Shown in pieces: positions 56,959 through 64,000 of a stretch of DNA of 64,000 nt (position 1 is its first letter; every line of letters starts with the position of its first letter). The translations under genes and the position numbers were made by a program. Under the pieces are notes generated by a model, which saw only the letters and a list, made by a program, of their open reading frames with translations, was not told the DNA's origin and searched no databases. Source of the stretch: Verrucomicrobiota bacterium (GTDB lineage: Bacteria; Verrucomicrobiota; Verrucomicrobiia; Verrucomicrobiales; Akkermansiaceae); NCBI GenBank assembly GCA_017301995.1, contig JAFLEH010000001.1, positions 248,001 through 312,000 on the forward strand, read 5' to 3'.

Positions 56959-58466
56959 GCAAACCCGGAATCTGTTATCTCGTGGGCGCCGGTCCCGGCG
57001 ACCTCGGACTGGTCACCCTGCGCGCCAAGGAATGCATCGAATCCGCCGACGTGCTGGTCTATGACGCGCTCAGCAGCGCGGAGCTGCTCCGTTGGACCAA
57101 GCCCGACTGCGAGAAAATCCACGTCGGCAAACGCGCCCGCGACCACGCGATGCCGCAGGACCAGATCAACGAATTGATCGTGGCGAAGACCAAGGAAGGC
57201 AAAAAGGTGGTGCGCCTCAAGGGCGGCGACCCGATGATCTTCGGCCGCGGCGGCGAGGAAGCGGCCGAATTGGTGGCGGCCGGGGTGCGGTTCGAGATCG
57301 TGCCGGGGATCAGCTCGACCATCGCCGGCCCGGCCTACGCGGGCATTCCGGTGACGCACCGCGACCATTGCACGCAGCTAACCATTTTCACCGGCCATGA
57401 GGATCCGACCAAGGGCTTCAGCTCGATCGATTTCAAACAACTGGCCAAGGCGCCCGGCACCAAGGTATTCGTGATGGGCGTTTCCCGTCTGCGCGAGATC
57501 ACCGGCGCGTTCGTGGAAAACGGCGCGGACCCCGCCACGCCGGTATCCCTCACCCGCTGGGCCACCACCGCTTCCCAACGCACCATCACCGGCACTCTAA
57601 CCACCATCGCCGACATCGCGGAGAAAACCAAGTTCGCGTCCCCCGCCGTGGCGGTCATCGGCACGGTGGTCAACGAGCGCGAAAAACTCAACTGGTTTGA
57701 AACCCGCCCGTTGTTTGGCAAGCGGATCGTCGTCACCCGCACCCGCGAGCAGGCCGGCGAACTCAGCAAGAGCCTCCGCGACCTCGGAGCGGATGTGATC
57801 GAGCTTCCCACCATCCGGATCGAGGCCCCGCAGGACCGCCAGGGCTTCGCCGAAATGGTCTCCGGCGCCCACGAATACGACTGGCTCGTGTTCACCAGCC
57901 CCAACGGCGTGGAGCGGTTCTTCGACGCCTTTTTCGCGGCCTATCCGGACGCCCGCTGCCTCGGCAACCCGAAGATCGCCGCCATCGGCGCCGGCACCGC
58001 GAAGAAAATCCGCGAATACCGGTTCGGCGTCGATCTGATCCCGGAGAAATTCGTCGCCGAAGGCCTGCTGGACGCGTTCAAAAAGGAAAGCATCGAGAAC
58101 CTGACCATCCTGTGGATCAAGGCGGAGGAAACCCGCGAGATCATCGGCGACGGACTGGCGAAAATGGGTGCGATCGTGGACGAGTGCATCGCCTACCGCA
58201 CCGTGCCGGAAACCGAGGACCCCACCGGCGCGCGCGCAAGATTGATAGACGACGGCGCGGACCTGATCACCTTCACCTCGGGCTCCACCGTGGACCATTT
58301 CTTCGACCTCGGCATCCCGTGGCCCGATGGCTGCGTGGCCGGCAGCATCGGCCCGATCACGAGTGACGTGCTGCGCAAGCACGGCACCAAACCCGCCTTC
58401 GAGGCCACCAAGAGCGACATCCCCGGTCTAACCGCCGCGATCGTGAAGTATTTCGCGAAGGGGTAG
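56955..58466 (+). CDS. Uroporphyrinogen-III C-methyltransferase / uroporphyrinogen-III synthase fusion
   Basis: This 503-residue fusion protein has two parts. Residues about 1-250 are a SAM-dependent SUMT (CobA): YLVGAGPGDLGLVTLRA, VYDALSSAELL, VRLKGGDPMIFGRGGEEAAE and VPGISSTIAGPAYAGIPVTH. Residues about 255-503 are a HemD synthase: GKRIVVTRTREQAGELSKSL, WLVFTSPNGVERFF, KIAAIGAGTAKKI and LITFTSGSTVDHFF. The fusion cyclises hydroxymethylbilane and diverts uroporphyrinogen III to precorrin-2 for siroheme or cobalamin, and leaves some for heme. It follows hemC with an ATGA overlap. Confidence 0.95.
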   Translation: MSKPGICYLVGAGPGDLGLVTLRAKECIESADVLVYDALSSAELLRWTKPDCEKIHVGKRARDHAMPQDQINELIVAKTKEGKKVVRLKGGDPMIFGRGGEEAAELVAAGVRFEIVPGISSTIAGPAYAGIPVTHRDHCTQLTIFTGHEDPTKGFSSIDFKQLAKAPGTKVFVMGVSRLREITGAFVENGADPATPVSLTRWATTASQRTITGTLTTIADIAEKTKFASPAVAVIGTVVNEREKLNWFETRPLFGKRIVVTRTREQAGELSKSLRDLGADVIELPTIRIEAPQDRQGFAEMVSGAHEYDWLVFTSPNGVERFFDAFFAAYPDARCLGNPKIAAIGAGTAKKIREYRFGVDLIPEKFVAEGLLDAFKKESIENLTILWIKAEETREIIGDGLAKMGAIVDECIAYRTVPETEDPTGARARLIDDGADLITFTSGSTVDHFFDLGIPWPDGCVAGSIGPITSDVLRKHGTKPAFEATKSDIPGLTAAIVKYFAKG

Positions 58467-58483
58467 CGGCGTTGCCGCGGTTG

Positions 58484-58515
58484 TTTGTTATTGGTTATTT
58501 GTTATTGGTTATTTG
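58484..58515 (+). repeat. AT-rich post-stop repeat, copy 3
   Basis: TTATTGGTTATTTGTTAT followed by TGGTTATT, starting 17 nt after the cobA/hemD stop; a longer version of the copies at 46731 and 55062. The rest of the gap up to 58684 shows only GC-rich sequence without a gene. Confidence 0.75.
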
Positions 58516-58684
58516 GGGGGCGTTGCGCTTCTTCATCCACGATCCCACCATCTCTGCTCTGCAATCTTCTTGGCGAACTTGGCGTCTTGGCGGTGGATTT
58601 TCCGGCGTGGTGGGCCGGAAACGCCGGAGCGGGACGCACCGGCGACGGACTGGGGCGGGGACGCCCCAGCCACGGGGCCTGGGA

Positions 58685-58716
58685 AGCCACGCTCTCACGA
58701 GCGCGGTTACGGGGCC
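58685..58716 (-). repeat. Single GTAGCC-type repeat, reversed
   Basis: AGCCACGCTCTCACGAGCGC, then GGTTAC, is the reverse complement of the last copy at 51178-51206 with one change. It overlaps the 3' end and stop codon of the lamin-tail gene. Confidence 0.7.
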
Positions 58717-61670
58717 AGCGATGCGCGGAAGAACTCCTTGCCGGACACCGGCGCGGCGGTGGCGGTTACGGTGACCGTTTCAAAACCGGCCAGCACGGGA
58801 TGGGGAGCGGTGGTGACACTAACCGGAACCAGCGTTTGCCAATTGGTCAGATCAACCGACCGCTGATGGCTGAACACCAGCGAGGCATCACCGCTTCTGC
58901 GAGCGTATTGCCAGGTGACCGTTCCTCCCGCGCTCTCGACCGTTTGACCTCCGGCCGGACCATCGGCGACTCCGGGGTCTCCACCGAACGCGTATTCCAC
59001 CCGGTTGCTCCGGCCATCGCCGTCGGGGTCGGCGTTGGGAGACGGATCTGCCACGGCATAGCCGCCGATCCATGATTCATAGGGCGTGGGGGTGTACACA
59101 TAAGTCGCGAACGATTGGGTGTTCACGCTCCATTCGTTAGGCCAACCGAACGACGAGCCGGTGGCATCGTCAAGATAGGCCGTGGACAACGGCGAAACCG
59201 ATGGCAGCGGATTGGCCTGGAGTTCGAAGACCTCCTTGTCGTTCACTCCGGAAACCGGCGAGATCCCCTCGCCCGCCGCGCCGAACACGATCCGGCCGCT
59301 CGCGTCCTTGATCCGCAAGCGGGTGCCGAGATCGTCCACCGCCACACCACTCACCACGCCACCCGTGACGGTATAGCCGTTGGTCAACGCATCAGTGTAT
59401 GTTAGATAAGTGGTGTCGCCGATCCAGATATTGGTCCAGGTATCGCCCACGGTGGACCGGCGGTTGCGGATGGAAATTCCGGTATCGAGTCCGCCCTGGG
59501 CCGTGTTGTGCTCGATGAACGTCAATAGGGTTCCGGTGGGCACCGCGGACCAATAGTGATGCGTGGAAAGCTGGATCATCGCCGAGGTGCCGAAAACCGG
59601 CCCATCGTGCTGGCCGATCTCGATTTTCCATCCACGCATATCAACGGTGCCCGCGTTTCCGCTGCCAACGACCGCGAGTTCGAACCAGTCGCCGCCATTG
59701 CCTTCCACCCGGCCGAAATGCTTGTCCGCGGCGTTGGGCACTCCGTCGATATCAAGCGTCTCGGTGCCGCCGTTGAGGAACGTTCCCACCGGTGTGGTGC
59801 TGTCCACCGCGTTGTACTCGTTCAGGATCACGGTGGGCGACGGATTGAATACGGTTAGAAGAAACACCTGCGGCGTGGTATAGGTGCCGTCCGACGCCTC
59901 CACGCGGATCACATACTCGCCGGCATCGGCCAGCGTTAGCGCGCGGTTGTTGGAAATCGTGTTGCCGGAAAACGTCAGAAACGAGGGCAGACCGGACACG
60001 CCAATCGCGAGCGTTCCACCGCTGGGATCGATCGCGGTCACGATGTAGCTGTAGGTTCCCGTGGCGTAGCGGACCGGCGTGCTGGTGATCCGCGGCGGAG
60101 TGTTGGTGTTGAGATACGCGGCGAACGACTGGTTGCCGACGGTGGTGACGTTGGGCGATCCGAAGGTCGAGGTGGCCTCGCCATGATAGGTGACCGTCAG
60201 CGGATGTACCGAGGGCGACGGCGAACTGCCCAGCGCGAGTACTTCCGAACCGCTCACGCCGACCAGCGTGTCGGGATAGCCGTTGAAATCCGTGTCCCGG
60301 GAGGCGATCCCCTCTCCGCAGGGGCCGCTGACAACCGTTCCCGCCGAGTTGCGGAGGGTGATCCAGGTGTTGTTGTTGTCGATGGTGATGCCGCCGCCGA
60401 AGGTCGAGTCGGTCTGGTTGATGAAAAACGGATCGTGCAGCCAGATGTTGGACCACAGATGGCCGGTGGTGTTGCGCTGGCTCACCCGGTTGATCCCGGT
60501 GTCGAGGCCACCTCCTGCCGTATTGTCCTCGCTGAATGTGAGGATGGTTCCCGCGGGAACGGCGGACCAGTAGGCGTCGTTGGACAGGACAATGGTATTG
60601 GTGGATCCGCCGGCCGTGATGTCGATTTTCCATCCCCTCATGTCCACGGTGCTGGCGGCGGTGCCGGTGCCCACCACCGCGAGTTCGAACCAGTCCCCCC
60701 CGTTTCCGGCGACCGCGCCAAAATACGAGTCGCTCCCGATGTTAGAACCACTCACCGCGTTGTATTCGTTGACCACCACCGGCACGCTGGCCGGATAGAC
60801 GGTTAGAGTGAAGGTTTGGTCGGTCGTTAGCGAGCCGTCGCTCGCGCGGATGGTGAAGGTGTGGTCGCCAGCGGATGGAGGAGGTCCGGAAAGCCTCATC
60901 TTGGTGGCACCGTCCGCGATGATGGATAGATTGGAGGGATTGGAAATGATCGAATACGTGACCGTCTGCCCCACCGTGTCCTGCGCCTGGATGCGGAAGG
61001 TCGAATTGAGCAGATCCCAGGTGATCGGCCAGAAGGTACGGGCGTCTCCAACGAACACCGGCGGGGTGTTGGGAGGCTGCGGCACGGCGATGCCCGGCGA
61101 AGCCACGTCAGGAGTGGCGTCAGTCGATGCCGCCGCTCCATAAAGTCCGCTCACACTGTATTCGCCCGCCACGGCCACGTTGTTGGTAAACCAGGCCCTG
61201 GAGAAACCGCTCGTGCTGGTTGTGGTGTAAACCGCGGAATCCAAGAGGACGTTCGAAATGTTATAGAGATACACCCCATCCTGTCCCGATGCGCCAAGGC
61301 CGGGAAAGGAAGCGGTCGAGAAATTCGCGCGCGTCAGAACCTGATAGGGCTGCGAGGTGGCCGGGTTGGTTCCCGTGAGCCCCCACGCGGCCTTGAAAGT
61401 CGTGGCGTCCACCTCGTCGAGGATGATGATGGATTCGCCCGGTTGGATGGAGATGCCCGCGTTGAATTTCACCGCACCCGCCACCGGCGGATCATCGTCC
61501 CATGAGTAGTTCGCCAGGCTCACGGCGGAGGCGCCGGTATTGGTGAGTTCCCACCAGTCGCCATTGCGGGTACCATCGGTGTGCGCGCTGCTGCACATGA
61601 TCTCGGTGATGACCAGATCGGCTCTGGCGATCACCGGAGCGAGGAAAACGAGTGACAGAAGGGTTCTCAT
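58707..61670 (-). CDS. Exported lamin-tail-domain surface protein with two related ~270-residue halves
   Basis: This 987-residue protein has a signal peptide (MRTLLSLVFLAPVIARA). An N-terminal lamin-tail domain follows at once (LVITEIMCSSAHTDGTRNGD, WWELTNTGASAVSLANYSWD, QPGESIIILDE). A bacterial Ig-type domain precedes the first of two repeats that both contain NEYNAV, NGGDWFELAVVG and VDMRGWKI (about 320 and 640). The C-terminus has an Asp-rich segment (DPSPNADPDGDGRSNRVEYA) and a beta-domain common at the ends of verrucomicrobial exported proteins. No PEP-CTERM tail. Its start codon lies 1 nt after the Sua5 stop, so it is probably translated from the same mRNA. Confidence 0.82.
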   Translation of the reverse strand: MRTLLSLVFLAPVIARADLVITEIMCSSAHTDGTRNGDWWELTNTGASAVSLANYSWDDDPPVAGAVKFNAGISIQPGESIIILDEVDATTFKAAWGLTGTNPATSQPYQVLTRANFSTASFPGLGASGQDGVYLYNISNVLLDSAVYTTTSTSGFSRAWFTNNVAVAGEYSVSGLYGAAASTDATPDVASPGIAVPQPPNTPPVFVGDARTFWPITWDLLNSTFRIQAQDTVGQTVTYSIISNPSNLSIIADGATKMRLSGPPPSAGDHTFTIRASDGSLTTDQTFTLTVYPASVPVVVNEYNAVSGSNIGSDSYFGAVAGNGGDWFELAVVGTGTAASTVDMRGWKIDITAGGSTNTIVLSNDAYWSAVPAGTILTFSEDNTAGGGLDTGINRVSQRNTTGHLWSNIWLHDPFFINQTDSTFGGGITIDNNNTWITLRNSAGTVVSGPCGEGIASRDTDFNGYPDTLVGVSGSEVLALGSSPSPSVHPLTVTYHGEATSTFGSPNVTTVGNQSFAAYLNTNTPPRITSTPVRYATGTYSYIVTAIDPSGGTLAIGVSGLPSFLTFSGNTISNNRALTLADAGEYVIRVEASDGTYTTPQVFLLTVFNPSPTVILNEYNAVDSTTPVGTFLNGGTETLDIDGVPNAADKHFGRVEGNGGDWFELAVVGSGNAGTVDMRGWKIEIGQHDGPVFGTSAMIQLSTHHYWSAVPTGTLLTFIEHNTAQGGLDTGISIRNRRSTVGDTWTNIWIGDTTYLTYTDALTNGYTVTGGVVSGVAVDDLGTRLRIKDASGRIVFGAAGEGISPVSGVNDKEVFELQANPLPSVSPLSTAYLDDATGSSFGWPNEWSVNTQSFATYVYTPTPYESWIGGYAVADPSPNADPDGDGRSNRVEYAFGGDPGVADGPAGGQTVESAGGTVTWQYARRSGDASLVFSHQRSVDLTNWQTLVPVSVTTAPHPVLAGFETVTVTATAAPVSGKEFFRASLAP

Positions 61671-61671
61671 G

Positions 61672-62715
61672 TTAGGAAAGGGTGGAGGGTTTGGCGGCCG
61701 CCCGGCGCAGGCGGTCCATGATGGCGACGCCGAGGCCGGTTTCGCTAACCGGTTCGGCGATGATGGCGTCCAGTCCGGCCTCGTCGAGTCGGCGCACGAC
61801 ATAAAACAACCGGATCGCCGCCTCGGCGAGTTTCCCGCTGCCGGGACTGAGGGACTCTACGGTTTCCCAATCGTGGAGGTTGACGTAGCGGCCGTCGTCG
61901 GAGCCGGTGTAGCTCAGGAGGCCGTAGCGTTTCCCTTCCTCGGGGATGAAATCCTCCGGCTTTTCCAACAGAACCAGCGGCGTGCGCGGCGCGTAGTGGC
62001 TGGCAAGCTGGCCCGGCGCCTGCGGGGCCTGCCCCACCGGGTCGCGGACCTTTTCCACCTTGCCAAACGGTTGGAGCATTTCCTTCGTCACCGGCCCGGC
62101 GCGATGCAGCCGGAAGACCGGCTTCTTCCCTTCGCGGGGCTCGATGGAAATGATCGTGCTTTCCAGCCCTTCGCAGCACGCCCCGGCGTCCACCACCAGC
62201 GGAATCCGTCCGCCAAGTTCCTTGAGCACGGCCGAGGCCGAAGTCGGCGAAATGCTGCCGAAGCGGTTCGCGCTCGGGGCGGCGATGGGGCGGCCAAGCG
62301 CCTTGTTGATCGCGCGGAAAACCGGGTGGGCGCTTTGCCGGACGGCCACCGTGGGCAGGCCGCTCGTCACGAGGTCCGGCACGTCGGGGTGCCTCGGCAG
62401 GATCAGGGTCAGCGGCCCCGGCCAGAAATTCGAAGCCAGTTTGTCCACCGTTTCCGCGATGTCGTCCGGCACGATGGCCACCCGTTTCAGATCCCCGCGC
62501 GAGGCGATGTGGACGATCAGCGGGTCAAACGACGGACGCTCCTTTACCGAGAAAACCTTTGCCACTGCGGCGGGATTGAAGGCGTCCGCGGCCAGTCCGT
62601 ACACCGTTTCGGTGGGCAGCGCCACGACCTCGCCCTGCTCCAGCAAGGCGCAAGCCTCGCGCAGGGCGTCCTTCATGTCGTCATCGGCGGCGGAAATCGT
62701 TCGGGTCTCTGGCAC
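61672..62715 (-). CDS. L-threonylcarbamoyladenylate synthase (Sua5/YrdC family)
   Basis: This 347-residue enzyme makes threonylcarbamoyl-AMP for the t6A modification of tRNAs reading ANN codons. The N-terminal YrdC domain shows VVALPTETVYGLAADAF, KERPSFDPLIVHI, NFWPGPLTLIL, TVAVRQSAHPVFR and PIAAPSANRFGSISPTSA. The ~130-residue C-terminal Sua5 domain (LASHYAPRTPLVLLEK) makes it the long form (TsaC2/Sua5) rather than the short TsaC. The start is GTG at 62715; an ATG at 62676 is also possible but cuts the family N-terminus. It is followed by the lamin-tail protein at 1-nt spacing. Confidence 0.93.
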   Translation of the reverse strand: MPETRTISAADDDMKDALREACALLEQGEVVALPTETVYGLAADAFNPAAVAKVFSVKERPSFDPLIVHIASRGDLKRVAIVPDDIAETVDKLASNFWPGPLTLILPRHPDVPDLVTSGLPTVAVRQSAHPVFRAINKALGRPIAAPSANRFGSISPTSASAVLKELGGRIPLVVDAGACCEGLESTIISIEPREGKKPVFRLHRAGPVTKEMLQPFGKVEKVRDPVGQAPQAPGQLASHYAPRTPLVLLEKPEDFIPEEGKRYGLLSYTGSDDGRYVNLHDWETVESLSPGSGKLAEAAIRLFYVVRRLDEAGLDAIIAEPVSETGLGVAIMDRLRRAAAKPSTLS

Positions 62716-62795
62716 GCGGGAAGCTACGCGGGATTCCGCGGCGGCGCAAGCCTTTGCCCTTGCAATCCCGTTCCGGGGGGCTACTCTGCCGCCCC

Positions 62796-64000
62796 ATGTT
62801 CGTTCGGTCGCGACGTTTCAGATTCCTCCGGCTGCCACTTCTGGCGCTGGCCGCTGGCGTGTTGTCACCCGTTTCCACAGACGCGCAGGCACCCGCTCCC
62901 GCGCCGGTGGCCCCCGCGCAGTTCGATCCATCCGACGTCTTTTTCCAAGCCTATCTCTCGGCCAGCAGCGCCGAAGAAGCGGAAAAGGATCTCGACTACA
63001 TTACCGCGCTCGAGAAGCTCCAACAGGCGGACAAACTCCTGAAGTCGATCACCCGGTTCTATCCGAACTGGAAACCCGAAATGGTCACCGGCCGCACCGA
63101 GCGCAACGGGAAAACGATCACCCGAATCCGTCCCCTCGCCGACGAACAACGGAAAAAACGCGAAGGCGCCATCGCCGAACTCGAAGGCGGAACCCACAAA
63201 CCGCTCGCCCCCGGCGAACGCCCCGCCGTGGAAATAGAGGACGCCAACCCGCTCAATGCCAACCCGCTCGACCAAAAGCGCCTCGACGAACAACAACGGA
63301 ACATCGACCGGATCCGCAAGCAGCTTCAGGACTCGATGACCTCGCCCGCGCAGGTCGCCCGGCAGGAGGAGCGCATCGAAGACCTCAAGGCCCAACTCCG
63401 CGCCGCCGAGGCCACCGCCGCCAAACTCCGCTCGGAACTCTCCCGCGCCCCGATGGCAGGCGAGGTGAAAGCCCTCAACTCCCGAATCGCCCGCCTCGAA
63501 CAGGAGCGCGACGCCATGTCCATGGCGCTCAGCCTGAGCCGCAAGGAACACACCGAAACCATGGCCAAAGCCGCCACCCTGGAGGCCGATCTCAACGTCG
63601 CTCGCCAACAGGCTGCCGATCTCCAGCGCGACCTCGACCTCGCCCGCAAGACGTCAAACGACACCATCGCCGGCATGCAGCGGCAACTGCGCACACTCCA
63701 GCAGACGGTTGAAACCAAGGACAAACAACTCGCCAACGCCCACCGCCAAATCGCCGGTCTCCAGCGCGAACTCCAACAAAGCCGCGACGCCTATACCCAA
63801 CTCCGCACCGAATACGACTCCCTCGCCGCCGAGCGCGACCAAATGAAAGCCCTCCTCAACCTCAACGAGGGCGAACGGATCAAGGAACTCATCGAACAGA
63901 ACATGGGCCTCGCCAAGAGCCTCCGCGAGTCGAAGGAGAAACTCGACGCCCTTTACAAAGACAACAACGCCACCAAAGACGAGCTAACCGACGCGCTCAC
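62796..64000 (+). CDS. Exported coiled-coil protein (3' end outside window)
   Basis: An ATG at 62796 opens a frame without a stop to the window end; 401 residues are visible. The N-terminus is a signal peptide (LRLPLLALAAGVLSPVSTDA) followed by a Pro/Ala stretch. From about residue 50 the protein is strongly helical with heptad-like Leu/Ala spacing (QDSMTSPAQVARQEERIEDL, RIARLEQERDAMSMALS, TLQQTVETKDKQLANAHRQI), which reads as a long coiled coil. The segment FYPNWKPEMVTGRTERNGKT before the coil is the only non-repetitive part. Function unknown; divergent from Sua5 with 80 nt between starts. Confidence 0.8.
   Translation, partial: MFVRSRRFRFLRLPLLALAAGVLSPVSTDAQAPAPAPVAPAQFDPSDVFFQAYLSASSAEEAEKDLDYITALEKLQQADKLLKSITRFYPNWKPEMVTGRTERNGKTITRIRPLADEQRKKREGAIAELEGGTHKPLAPGERPAVEIEDANPLNANPLDQKRLDEQQRNIDRIRKQLQDSMTSPAQVARQEERIEDLKAQLRAAEATAAKLRSELSRAPMAGEVKALNSRIARLEQERDAMSMALSLSRKEHTETMAKAATLEADLNVARQQAADLQRDLDLARKTSNDTIAGMQRQLRTLQQTVETKDKQLANAHRQIAGLQRELQQSRDAYTQLRTEYDSLAAERDQMKALLNLNEGERIKELIEQNMGLAKSLRESKEKLDALYKDNNATKDELTDAL

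Overview
The window is GC-rich chromosomal DNA from a Verrucomicrobiota bacterium, most likely near Verrucomicrobiaceae/Akkermansiaceae (Luteolibacter-like). That placement is an inference from three things. First, several exported proteins end in PEP-CTERM tails (PEP motif, hydrophobic helix, Arg-rich end). Second, there are very large autotransporter-type beta-strand-repeat, lamin-tail and DUF3472 surface proteins. Third, many genes lack a Shine-Dalgarno sequence. No exosortase, rRNA, tRNA, CRISPR array, insertion sequence or prophage was seen.

Layout. 0-3 kb: end of one beta-strand-repeat protein and a whole PEP-CTERM one, then a 130-bp tandem repeat array. 3.4-7.8 kb: SWIM/SNF2 helicase, an AbiE-type toxin-antitoxin pair with a clear palindromic operator, and a small membrane protein. 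7.9-12.1 kb: divergent GH5-like and GH2-like secreted glycosidases. 12-20 kb: PEP-CTERM proteins, a DUF4239 membrane protein, an EF-hand lipoprotein, a large secreted protein, rpoN and gluQ. 20-24.3 kb: MFS transporter, pyrG and kdsB. 24.5-35.5 kb: glutaminase-A-like protein and a 2762-residue surface protein with seven 92-residue repeats, four of which form a recent 2+2 duplication. 36-42 kb: EF-hand protein, cdsA-dxr, a thioredoxin-fold protein without cysteines, a chorismate-binding enzyme and a lipoprotein. 42.3-48.1 kb: a compact same-strand run tyrA-aroA-cmk-plsC-prmC-murA. 48.5-53.1 kb: a two-domain HtrA-like protein whose second protease domain is degenerate, avtA and a peroxiredoxin. 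53.3-58.5 kb: heme/siroheme genes hemX-hemA, a repeat array, then hemC-cobA/hemD. 58.7-64 kb: Sua5 followed at 1 nt by a lamin-tail surface protein, and a coiled-coil exported protein running off the end.

What stands out beyond housekeeping: (1) a repeat family of 130-137-bp units with perfect 11-bp inverted cores, in arrays of opposite orientation at 3.0 and 55.1 kb, related through its core to a shorter GTAGCC-type repeat at 51.1 and 58.7 kb; (2) an AT-rich motif directly after three separate stop codons; (3) an intrinsic terminator ending 4 nt before the tyrA start codon; (4) the AbiE operator geometry, which suggests a leaderless antitoxin mRNA; (5) the pseudo-protease half of the HtrA-like protein. 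Starts were chosen from signal peptides, family N-termini and gene overlaps, because Shine-Dalgarno signals are rare here.
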